Source of the DNA: Sphingomonadaceae bacterium | Lineage (GTDB): Bacteria; Pseudomonadota; Alphaproteobacteria; Sphingomonadales; Sphingomonadaceae | Reading direction: 5' to 3' | Assembly (NCBI GenBank): GCA_019245455.1 | Contig: JAFARM010000361.1 | Coordinates: forward strand, 1-7,774 | Length of the DNA: 7,774 nt | Part shown: piece by piece, positions 1 to 5,521 of the stretch | How the letters are laid out: the number at the start of each line of letters is the position of its first letter | How positions within the stretch are numbered: the stretch's first letter is position 1 | The notes under the pieces: model-generated | What the model was told of the DNA's origin: nothing | Seen by the model: the letters and a program-made list of their open reading frames with translations, nothing else | The model's database searches: none | Made by a program: the position numbers and the translations under genes

Positions 1-199
1 GTTCTACTTCGGCACCTTCCTGCCGCACCGGCACGGCGAGGCCTTCCCCGACCGCCACCGGGCGCGGAGCACGAACTTCGTGCCGCTGGCGTCGGTCGTC
101 ACCTGCTTCAACTTCGGCGGCTATCACCACGAGCACCACCTGCACCCGCACGTGCCGTGGTGGCGCCTGCCGGCGACGCGGGCGGCGTCGCGCGTTTGA
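1..199 (+). CDS. crtW: Beta-carotene ketolase CrtW, C-terminal part (5' truncated by window)
   Basis: The frame starting at base 2 is open to a TGA at 197-199 and encodes the last 65 residues of a membrane di-iron oxygenase of the fatty-acid-desaturase superfamily. Visible hallmarks are FYFGTFLPHR at residues 1-10 of the fragment, DRHRARS at 17-23, and the histidine cluster YHHEHHLHP at 41-49 (bases 122-148), followed by PWWRLP. This order is typical of the CrtW C-terminus, and the HxxHH cluster supplies ligands for the iron centre. CrtW adds 4-keto groups to beta-ionone rings of carotenoids such as beta-carotene or zeaxanthin in the inner membrane. The upstream histidine motifs and membrane helices lie outside the window. 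The related hydroxylases CrtZ and CrtG are less likely, given the FYFGT...LPHR and PWWRLP signatures. A lipoprotein gene follows on the same strand after 31 bp. Confidence 0.9.
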   Translation, partial: FYFGTFLPHRHGEAFPDRHRARSTNFVPLASVVTCFNFGGYHHEHHLHPHVPWWRLPATRAASRV

Positions 200-230
200 T
201 CGGCGTCGCGGCCGGAGCTAGGGTCGAGCC

Positions 231-524
231 ATGAAGCGTGTCCTTGTCCTCGCCCCCGTCCTCGCTCTTTCCGCCTGCGCGACGCCGGCCGAGCGGATCA
301 CGGCAAAGCTGGAGGCCGCCGGCCTGCCGGGCTCGACCGCGCGCTGCATGGGCAACCGGCTGGCCGCGAAGCTCAGCTATGGCCAGCTCGAGGAGCTGAA
401 CCGCGTTGTCAAGGACGCCGGCGGCGAGAAGCTGACCGTGAACCGCCTCGCCCACCGCCTGGGCGACGCCGACCCGGCGCTGGTCGCGCGGTTGGTCGAG
501 ACGGGAGTGGTTTGCGCGATCTAG
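231..524 (+). CDS. Small lipoprotein of unknown function (97 aa)
   Basis: The ATG at 231 is preceded by purine-rich GGAG and AGGG stretches in 213-224 that could serve as ribosome binding site. The protein begins with a basic-hydrophobic signal peptide, MKRVLVLAPVLALSAC, with a lipobox LSAC at residues 13-16. Cys16 would be lipidated, leaving a mature chain of about 82 residues. The residue after Cys16 is Ala rather than Asp, which by the enterobacterial sorting rule would favour the outer membrane. The mature part is predicted to be mostly helical, with no catalytic motif that I recognise. Two further cysteines, Cys39 and Cys95, could form a disulfide in the periplasm. Short lipoproteins of this form (a CATP start, then an AGL..A..C motif) are frequent hypotheticals in sphingomonads, from memory. 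Its position 31 bp after crtW allows co-transcription, but no functional link is evident. Confidence 0.8.
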   Translation: MKRVLVLAPVLALSACATPAERITAKLEAAGLPGSTARCMGNRLAAKLSYGQLEELNRVVKDAGGEKLTVNRLAHRLGDADPALVARLVETGVVCAI

Positions 525-544
525 GCTTGCGCGGCGAATAAGCC

Positions 545-552
545 GTAGCTAC
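545..552. promoter_or_regulatory. Candidate operator palindrome upstream of brnTA
   Basis: GTAGCTAC is a perfect 8-bp palindrome ending 8 bases before the GTG start of brnT, inside the 36-bp gap after the lipoprotein gene. BrnTA systems are autoregulated by the antitoxin or the complex, and ribbon-helix-helix proteins bind short palindromes near the promoter. Function here is inferred only from position and symmetry; an 8-bp palindrome can arise by chance. Confidence 0.3.
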
Positions 553-560
553 AGCCAATC

Positions 561-818
561 GTGGAGATCGAATTCGATCCGGCGAAGGACGCGGCGAACA
601 TCGCCAAGCATGGCGTGTCGCTAGCGGCCTTTGCTGGTTTCGACGCGCCTCCGGCGATCGTGGAAGACAACCGCCGTGACTATGGTGAAGTGCGTTGGCG
701 AGCCTTCGGCCGGATCGACGGGGTCGGCCATCCCCTTGTCTACACCGAAGTGGGCTCTGTCACGCGCTTGATCAGTTTTCGGCGCGCTCACGAGAAGGAG
801 ATGCGTTGTTATGAGTAA
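561..818 (+). CDS. brnT: BrnT family ribonuclease toxin of a type II toxin-antitoxin pair
   Basis: This 85-residue protein matches BrnT from end to end. It has the N-terminal FDPAKDAANIAKHGVS (residues 5-20), a central acidic and arginine-rich stretch with GEVRWRAFG (42-50), VYTEVG (60-65), and the C-terminal LISFRRAHEKEMRCYE (70-85). BrnT toxins have a RelE-like fold and cleave RNA to inhibit translation under stress. The conserved Lys/His near residues 16-17 and the arginines at 74-75 correspond to family-conserved positions. The start is GTG at 561; there is no in-frame ATG near the N-terminus and the family's usual start motif begins here. No convincing Shine-Dalgarno sequence precedes it, so initiation may be weak or leaderless. 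The gene overlaps brnA by 8 bp, the usual toxin-first order for this family. No disrupted residue is obvious, so it looks intact. Confidence 0.9.
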   Translation: MEIEFDPAKDAANIAKHGVSLAAFAGFDAPPAIVEDNRRDYGEVRWRAFGRIDGVGHPLVYTEVGSVTRLISFRRAHEKEMRCYE

Positions 819-1083
819 GCCGCCGCCGCCGTCGTATTTCGATGATAACCCCGAATGGACCGAAGAGGACTTCGCGCGTGCGCGTCAGCTTGCCGATCGT
901 CCCGATATTGCGGTGATGAGGGCCAAGCTCGTCAGGCCGCGCGGCCGGCCCGAGGGATCGACCACATCGACCAAATCGCTCGTCTCGCTGCGCCTCGACA
1001 ACGACATCATCGCCCGCTTCCGCGCGACCGGGCCTGGGTGGCAGTCGCGGATCAACGCCCTGCTGCGCGAGGCGAAGCTGTAG
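811..1083 (+). CDS. brnA: BrnA family antitoxin (ribbon-helix-helix DNA-binding)
   Basis: The 90-residue product carries the BrnA signature DNPEWTEEDFARARQ (residues 12-26). A linker rich in Arg, Pro and Gly (41-50) follows, then a C-terminal ribbon-helix-helix segment: strand KSLVSLRLDNDI at 55-66 and helices through INALLREAKL at 81-90. BrnA neutralises BrnT by forming a complex and uses its RHH domain to repress the shared promoter. The ATG at 811 lies inside the end of brnT (8-bp overlap including the toxin's stop), and a GGAG at 797-800 within brnT gives a 10-nt spacing. The overlap suggests translational coupling, which would keep the two proteins in balance. The pair is complete, so this is probably a working toxin-antitoxin module and not a remnant. 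Nothing around it shows how it arrived. Confidence 0.9.
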   Translation: MSKPPPPSYFDDNPEWTEEDFARARQLADRPDIAVMRAKLVRPRGRPEGSTTSTKSLVSLRLDNDIIARFRATGPGWQSRINALLREAKL

Positions 1084-1176
1084 GCTGGCTGCCCTTCCCT
1101 TTTGGGCAGGGCGAAAGGCGCGCGCCGCGCTGCAGGGGGAGTGGTCGACCGCGGTCGCTGACTTCCCCACCCCCGG

Positions 1177-1198
1177 CCCCTCCCCTGAAGGGGAGGGG
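1177..1198. terminator. Perfect C/G hairpin between brnA and the ABC exporter gene; possible bidirectional terminator and short repeat-family member
   Basis: Two 10-base arms (CCCCTCCCCT at 1177-1186 and AGGGGAGGGG at 1189-1198) are exact reverse complements around the two bases GA. A realistic fold is a 9-bp stem with a TGAA tetraloop. It sits 93 bp after the brnA stop and 4 bp after the stop of the ABC exporter gene, which converges from the right, so it could end transcription from both sides. No T-run follows on either strand, so it is not a classical intrinsic terminator. Its flanks (CCCCACCCCCGGCC before, AGAA after) match those of the longer palindromes at 3023-3284, so it is probably a short member of the same repeat family. 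Confidence 0.45.
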
Positions 1199-1202
1199 AG
1201 AA

Positions 1203-2987
1203 CTACGCCGCCATCTCGAACTGCAGCCGCGCGAGCTTCGCGTACAGCCCGCCTTCCGCGATCAGCGCGTCGTGCTTGCCTTGGGCGACGATGCGGCCGC
1301 CGTCCATGACGACGATGCGGTCGGCGCTGCGGACCGTTGCCAGGCGGTGGGCGATGACCAAGGTCGTGCGGCCGGCCATCAGCGTTTCGAGCGCGTCCTG
1401 CACCAGCCGCTCGGACTCGGCGTCGAGGGCGCTCGTCGCTTCGTCGAGGAGCAGCAGCGGCGCGTCGCGCAGGATGGCGCGGGCGATCGCCATGCGCTGG
1501 CGCTGGCCGCCCGACAGGCGCGACCCTGCCTCGCCGAGGAAGGTGTGGATGCCGTCGGGGAGCGCGCGGAGAAAGGCGGCGGCATTGGCGGCCTCGGCGG
1601 CGGCCCAGACCTCGGCTTCGGTCGCGTCCGGGCGGCCGTAGAGGATGTTCTCGTAGGCCGTGGTCGCGAACACCACCGTCTCCTGCGGCACGACGGCGAT
1701 ACGGCTGCGCAGGTCGAGCGGGTCGGCGTCGGGCAAGGCCACCCCGTCGAGGCGGATCGTGCCCGCGGTCGGGTCGTAGAAGCGCTGGACGAGGGCGAAC
1801 AGCGTCGATTTGCCCGCCCCCGACGGCCCGACCAGAGCCACCGTCTCGCCCGGCGCGACGTCGAGGGTGAAGTCGCGCACCGCCGGCGCGTCGGGGCGCG
1901 CGGCGTAGGTGAAGGTGACGTTGTCGAACGCCAGCGCGCCGTGCGCCGGCTTCGGCAGAGCGACGGGGCTGGCGGGTGCCCGGATGTCGGGCCGGGCGGC
2001 GAGCAGCTCCTCGACGCGGCTCGACGCCCCGGCGGCGCGCATGAAGTCGCCGATCGTCTCGGTGATCGAGCCGAACGCGCCGGCGACGATGCCGGCGACG
2101 AACAGGAAGGCGGTGATCGTCCCCCCGCTCATCCGACCGGCGACGACGTCGGACGCGCCCTCCCACAGGATCAGGGTGATCGCGCCGAAGATGAGGAACA
2201 TGACGATCGCCGTCATCACCGCGCGGACCGCGATGCGACGGCGTGCGGCGGCAAAGGTCGCCTCGACCGCGGCGGCGAAGCGGCTCGCCTCGCGCGCCTC
2301 CTGGGTGAAGGCCTGGACGACCTTGATCGCGCCCAATACCTCGGCGATGATCGTGCCGACGCCGGCGATGCGGTCCTGGCTCGACCGCGACAGGTTGCGC
2401 ACGCGGCGGCCGAGCACGATGATCGGCACGATGACCGCGGGGATGACGAGCAGCATCAACCCCGTGAGCTTGGGGCTGAGCACGAACATATAGCCGATGC
2501 CGCCGATGCCGGTGACGGCGTTCCTCAGCGCGATCGACTCCGACGACGACACCACCTGCTCGATGACGGCGGTGTCGCTGGTCAGGCGGCTGGCGATCTC
2601 CGACGGACGGTTCTCCTCGAAGAAGCCGGGGTCGAGGGTCAGGAGGTGGCGCTGCACGGTCATGCGCAGGTCGGCGACGACGCGCTCGCCGATCCAGCTG
2701 ACGAAGAAGAACCGCACCGCCGTCGCCACGCCCATGACGAGGACGATGCCGAGCAAGATCTCGAAATAGGGCGCGATCAGCGCCGGGTTGGCCCCGGGAC
2801 GGAAGCCCTGGTCGATCGCCTGCTTGAGGCCCCACGGCACGGCGAGCGTCGCCCCGGCGGCGACGGCGAGGGCGGCGAGCGCGGCGATCAGCTGCGACGG
2901 ATAGCGCCTGGCGAAGCGCCAGAGGAGCTTGAGGCGGCTGAGCTGCCGCGAGGGTGGCGCGGCGTCCTTGGAGGTGGGGATGGCCAC
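1203..2987 (-). CDS. Type I ABC exporter half-transporter, fused membrane and ATPase domains (MsbA/ABCB-like)
   Basis: The 594-residue protein has an exporter membrane domain at about residues 20-320, with hydrophobic segments near 32-50, 72-96, 155-175, 178-193, 258-276 and 288-310. A nucleotide-binding domain spans about 350-590. ATPase motifs are complete: Walker A GPSGAGKST (387-395), Q-loop Gln435, signature LSGGQ (491-495), Walker B LLLLDE with catalytic Glu516, D-loop SALD (519-522) and switch His547. As a half-transporter with all residues intact it should work as a homodimer in the inner membrane, exporting a hydrophobic or lipid-like substrate that cannot be read from the sequence. 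The start is GTG at 2987, supported by GGGGAGAAG a few bases upstream on the minus strand. The peptidase gene upstream is on the same strand but separated by a 311-bp repeat block. True MsbA is one option, but I cannot assign that orthology. Confidence 0.9.
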   Translation of the reverse strand: MAIPTSKDAAPPSRQLSRLKLLWRFARRYPSQLIAALAALAVAAGATLAVPWGLKQAIDQGFRPGANPALIAPYFEILLGIVLVMGVATAVRFFFVSWIGERVVADLRMTVQRHLLTLDPGFFEENRPSEIASRLTSDTAVIEQVVSSSESIALRNAVTGIGGIGYMFVLSPKLTGLMLLVIPAVIVPIIVLGRRVRNLSRSSQDRIAGVGTIIAEVLGAIKVVQAFTQEAREASRFAAAVEATFAAARRRIAVRAVMTAIVMFLIFGAITLILWEGASDVVAGRMSGGTITAFLFVAGIVAGAFGSITETIGDFMRAAGASSRVEELLAARPDIRAPASPVALPKPAHGALAFDNVTFTYAARPDAPAVRDFTLDVAPGETVALVGPSGAGKSTLFALVQRFYDPTAGTIRLDGVALPDADPLDLRSRIAVVPQETVVFATTAYENILYGRPDATEAEVWAAAEAANAAAFLRALPDGIHTFLGEAGSRLSGGQRQRMAIARAILRDAPLLLLDEATSALDAESERLVQDALETLMAGRTTLVIAHRLATVRSADRIVVMDGGRIVAQGKHDALIAEGGLYAKLARLQFEMAA

Positions 2988-3022
2988 TTAGCTTCTCCCC
3001 ACCGTCGCGGCAAAGGCGACCT

Positions 3023-3066
3023 TTCTCCCTCCCCCCCCGATGCGAAGCATCGGAGAGCGGGGAGGG
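3023..3066 (-). repeat. Nested palindromic repeat, copy A (inverted)
   Basis: The outer arms CCCTCCCC (3027-3034) and GGGGAGGG (3059-3066) enclose an inner hairpin, CCGATGC-GAA-GCATCGG (3037-3053). Read on the minus strand, this copy shares 18 contiguous bases (3051-3068) and 17 contiguous bases (3023-3039) with copy B. It differs only in the 11-base centre, where B and C have 13 different bases. Conserved arms with a swapped centre suggest a selected secondary structure or a mobile palindrome. A and B face each other and could pair with one another across the 62 bp between them. Confidence 0.75.
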
Positions 3067-3086
3067 CCGAGGTGGGGGAGGTAGGG
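3059..3086 (+). other. Canonical G-quadruplex motif
   Basis: Four G-tracts occur in order: GGGG (3059-3062), GGG (3064-3066), GGGGG (3074-3078) and GGG (3084-3086). The loops are 1, 7 and 5 bases, which satisfies the usual G3+N1-7 rule. It overlaps the end of repeat copy A. The G-rich strand is the template strand for the minus-strand genes on both sides. Folding in the cell is not shown. Confidence 0.5.
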
Positions 3087-3130
3087 CGAGTAACCGAGGT
3101 CTGCGCGGCGAGGGCGTGCCCCCACCCCGG

Positions 3131-3176
3131 CCCTCCCCGCTCTCCGTTCGCTGCGCTCACGGGGGGGGAGGGAGAA
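3131..3176 (+). repeat. Nested palindromic repeat, copy B
   Basis: This 46-bp core begins CCCTCCCCGCTCTCCG and ends CGGGGGGGGAGGGAGAA. CCCTCCCC (3131-3138) can pair with GGGGAGGG (3165-3172), and the centre TTCGCTGCGCTCA gives only weak internal pairing. It is identical to copy C over all 46 bp and is the inverse of copy A apart from the centre. Confidence 0.8.
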
Positions 3177-3238
3177 GGAAGGTCGGGAGAAGGAAGTGCG
3201 GAGCGGCGCGGCGCGGCGAGGCCGTGCCCTTACCCCAA

Positions 3239-3284
3239 CCCTCCCCGCTCTCCGTTCGCTGCGCTCACGGGGGGGGAGGGAGAA
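3239..3284 (+). repeat. Nested palindromic repeat, copy C, just downstream of the peptidase gene
   Basis: The 46-bp core is identical to copy B. It lies 14 bp past the stop codon of the minus-strand peptidase gene, where a stem-loop could end its transcription or protect the 3' end of its mRNA. No T-run follows on the minus strand, so a classical intrinsic terminator is not supported. Confidence 0.75.
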
Positions 3285-3298
3285 AGAAGGCATCATCC

Positions 3299-5521
3299 TC
3301 AATACCCCGTCGGCGCGATCCGCGCCATGAAGCGGAGCCGCGTCTGCCAGACGTGGACCCCCAGCGTCGCCTCGGCGGCGTGGGTCGCGCCGGGGTAGAC
3401 CATCAGGTCGAACGGCTTGTTCGCGTGCTGCAGCGCGTTCATCAGCGCCGTCGAGTTCTCGAAGACGACATTGTCGTCGGCCATGCCGTGGATCAGGAGC
3501 AGCGGGTCGGCAATCTTCGCCGCGTCGCCCAGCGCGTCGCTCGACGTGTAGGCGGCGGAGGGCGGCTTGCCCAGATATCGCTCGGTGTAGGCGGTGTCGT
3601 ACAGCTCCCACCGCGTCACCGGCGCTCCGGCGATGCCCGCGGCGAAGGCGTGGGGGGCCCCCTCAAGCAGCTTCAGCGTCATGTAGCCGCCGTAGCTCCA
3701 GCCGTTAACGACGACCTTGTCCGCCGCCGCCCAGGGTTGCGCCTTGACCCACTTCAGCGCCGCCAGCTGGTCCTCGACCTCCGTCCTGCCCATCGCCCGG
3801 TACAGCACGTCCTCGAACGCCTTGCCGCGGTGGGTCGCGCCGCGGTTGTCGAGCTGGAACACCGCCCAGCCGCGCTGCAAGAGGAGCTGGATGACCGGCG
3901 GCGCCCAGGTCCGCGCCACCGACTGCACGGCGGGGCCGCCATAGACGGTGAAGTAGACCGGGTGCCGGCCGGGCGTCGGTGGCAGGAACAGGCGGTAGTG
4001 GAGCGGCGTGTCGTCGGCGGCGGAGATCGTGCCGAACACCGGCGCAATGTGCTGCGCAAGGTACGGCGCATAGGGGTGGCTCGCGTCGAGGCGGTTCTCC
4101 TCGATCCACGCGCGGCGCTTGCCGGTGGCGTCGGCGAGGTAGGTCTGCGGCGGCTGCGCCGGCGTCTGGCGCGTGACGAGCGCCGCCGTACCGCCCTTGT
4201 CCATGGTCACCTCGTGCCAGCCGCCGGGCTCGGTCAGGCGGCGCGGGGCGGGCGGCAGGCAGGCGGCGGGATCGCGCGCATCGGTCGCGCACGGCGCGGC
4301 GGGCGCGAGATAGTCGGCGGCGTAGAGGTGCTTCTCCAGCACCGTGTCGGCATAGCCGGTGAAGAACAGGGTGTGCGTCGTCTCGTCGATCCCGGCGAGG
4401 CCGTCGACCGCCCAGTGGCCACCGATCACGGGCGTCAGCGTGCCGTCGGCGAGGCGGTAGAGATGGTGGAAGCCGGTCCGTTCCGACCCCAGGATCAGCG
4501 ACCCGTCCTTGAGCGCGCGGAAGTCGTCGTCGAGATTGATCCACGTCGGCGAGGTCTCGTGATAGATGACCTGCGCCGCCCCCGTCGCGGGGTCGACCTG
4601 CAGCAGGTCGAGCCGCTTCTGGTCGCGCGACAGCCGCTGGACGTAGAGCGCGTGCCCGTCCGCCGCCCAGTCGACGCGGGCGAGATAGATGTCGGGGTCC
4701 GGGCCCAGGTCGGCCTTCACCCGGTGCCCGCCGTCCGGGTCCATCAGCCACAGCTCGACGACGGCGTTCGGTGTGCCGGCGGCGGGGTAGCGCTGGGCGT
4801 AGACGCGCGTGCCGTCGGCCCCGATCGCGGCGCGCTGGACGACCTTCACCCCGCTCTCGTCGGCGCGCTCGACGGCGAGCCGCGCGTCGGTCGGCGACCA
4901 CCACAGGCCGGTGAAGCGGTGCAGCTCCTCCTGCGCGATGAACTCGGCCGCGCCCCAGCCGACCGTGTCGCTGCCGTCGCAGGTCAGCGCCGTCTCGCGC
5001 CCGTCGCCGAGGTCGAGGACGTGGAGGTTGCGGTCGCGGACGAACGAGGCGAAGCGGCCCTTGGGCGACAGCTGCGCTTCGCTCGCGTCGGCGGCCAGCT
5101 TGCGGACGCTGCCGTCGAGCGTCGCCAGCCACAGCGCGCCGTCGACGGGCACCAGCAGCGCCTTCCCGTCGGGGGCCCAGTCGTAGCTGGCTATGCCCTT
5201 GATCGCTGCGATGCGCTGCCGCTCGCGGTTCATCCGCTCGGCCTCGGACAGCGGCCCGCCGGCGAGCTTGGTCGAATCGACCAGCATCCGGCTCGCACCC
5301 GTCGCGACGTCGACCGCCCACAGGTCGTAGCGGTCGCGGTCGTCGGGGCGGGGCTTGAGCAGCGTCGCCAGTCTGCCGTCGGGCGACAGCTTGAGCGCGC
5401 GCGGCGTCGGTCCCGACAGCGACGGCGAGGCGAAGATGCGCTCGAGCGTCAGCTCGGCGGCACCTGCGGGAACGCTCAGCACGGCGAGCGCCAGCGCCGC
5501 CAGCAACCCCGTCCGCCCCAT
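3299..5521 (-). CDS. Dipeptidyl peptidase IV-type serine peptidase, family S9B, secreted
   Basis: The 740-residue protein starts with a signal peptide (MGRTGLLAALALAVLSVPAGA, cleavage likely after AGA at 19-21), so it acts in the periplasm or outside. Residues about 30-480 form the beta-propeller and 490-740 the alpha/beta hydrolase domain. The triad is Ser609 in GWSYGGY, Asp683 in HGMADDNV and His714 in PGATH, with oxyanion Tyr527 in VYGGP. The motif QEELHRFTGLWWSP (197-210) contains Glu198-Glu199, the pair that binds the free N-terminus in DPP IV enzymes. This favours dipeptide release from X-Pro or X-Ala peptides over general oligopeptidase action. Chosen start: ATG at 5521; the frame opens upstream to 5629, but that extension is Pro/Arg-rich and would bury the signal peptide. 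Propeller residues 411-421 (CATDARDPAAC) form a possible disulfide loop. It is transcribed away from phaZ and towards the ABC exporter gene. Confidence 0.93.
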   Translation of the reverse strand: MGRTGLLAALALAVLSVPAGAAELTLERIFASPSLSGPTPRALKLSPDGRLATLLKPRPDDRDRYDLWAVDVATGASRMLVDSTKLAGGPLSEAERMNRERQRIAAIKGIASYDWAPDGKALLVPVDGALWLATLDGSVRKLAADASEAQLSPKGRFASFVRDRNLHVLDLGDGRETALTCDGSDTVGWGAAEFIAQEELHRFTGLWWSPTDARLAVERADESGVKVVQRAAIGADGTRVYAQRYPAAGTPNAVVELWLMDPDGGHRVKADLGPDPDIYLARVDWAADGHALYVQRLSRDQKRLDLLQVDPATGAAQVIYHETSPTWINLDDDFRALKDGSLILGSERTGFHHLYRLADGTLTPVIGGHWAVDGLAGIDETTHTLFFTGYADTVLEKHLYAADYLAPAAPCATDARDPAACLPPAPRRLTEPGGWHEVTMDKGGTAALVTRQTPAQPPQTYLADATGKRRAWIEENRLDASHPYAPYLAQHIAPVFGTISAADDTPLHYRLFLPPTPGRHPVYFTVYGGPAVQSVARTWAPPVIQLLLQRGWAVFQLDNRGATHRGKAFEDVLYRAMGRTEVEDQLAALKWVKAQPWAAADKVVVNGWSYGGYMTLKLLEGAPHAFAAGIAGAPVTRWELYDTAYTERYLGKPPSAAYTSSDALGDAAKIADPLLLIHGMADDNVVFENSTALMNALQHANKPFDLMVYPGATHAAEATLGVHVWQTRLRFMARIAPTGY

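Larger units (their letters stand above)
3103..3290 (+). repeat. Two direct copies of an 80-bp unit at 108-bp spacing
   Basis: Bases 3103-3182 and 3211-3290 align without gaps at an offset of 108, with six mismatches (at 3114, 3122, 3123, 3129, 3130 and 3177 of the first copy), so 74 of 80 match. Each copy holds one long palindrome (B or C). The arrangement looks like a local duplication, followed by drift outside the palindrome core, which is unchanged over 46 bp. The last copy ends 8 bases before the complement of the peptidase stop codon. Confidence 0.8.
2988..3298. repeat. Gene-free 311-bp repeat block between the peptidase and ABC exporter genes
   Basis: No credible gene lies here. The stretch holds three related nested palindromes (3023-3066, 3131-3176, 3239-3284), a near-tandem 108-bp periodicity, three runs of eight C or G, and a G-quadruplex-type motif at 3059-3086. 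The first 13 bases or so next to 2987 carry the ribosome binding site of the ABC gene. Open frames across the block read as proline/arginine-rich peptides containing SPFAALTGGEGE, which are translations of the repeat and not proteins. Confidence 0.75.

Noticed and set aside
108..455. Minus-strand 115-codon open frame over crtW and the lipoprotein gene
   Set aside because: It overlaps two better-supported plus-strand genes and its translation is low-complexity Ala/Gly/Arg.
1089..1109. CTGCCC/GGGCAG stem-loop as an intrinsic terminator of brnA
   Set aside because: The stem is only 6 bp with a 9-base loop and no following T-run.
772..2835. Long minus-strand open frame (687 codons) across brnTA and the ABC gene
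   Set aside because: It is a shifted-frame shadow of the ABC exporter, with an Arg/Pro/Gly-biased translation typical of GC-rich DNA and no domain. The exporter frame has a complete set of ATPase motifs.
3103..3290. CRISPR array
   Set aside because: There are only two direct copies, the repeat unit is too long and is palindromic, there is no series of unique equal-length spacers, and no cas gene is present.
855..3398. Plus-strand open frame of 847 codons antisense to the ABC exporter
   Set aside because: The composition is Arg/Ala/Gly/Asp-rich with no recognisable fold. It runs through the repeat block and is opposite a clear gene.
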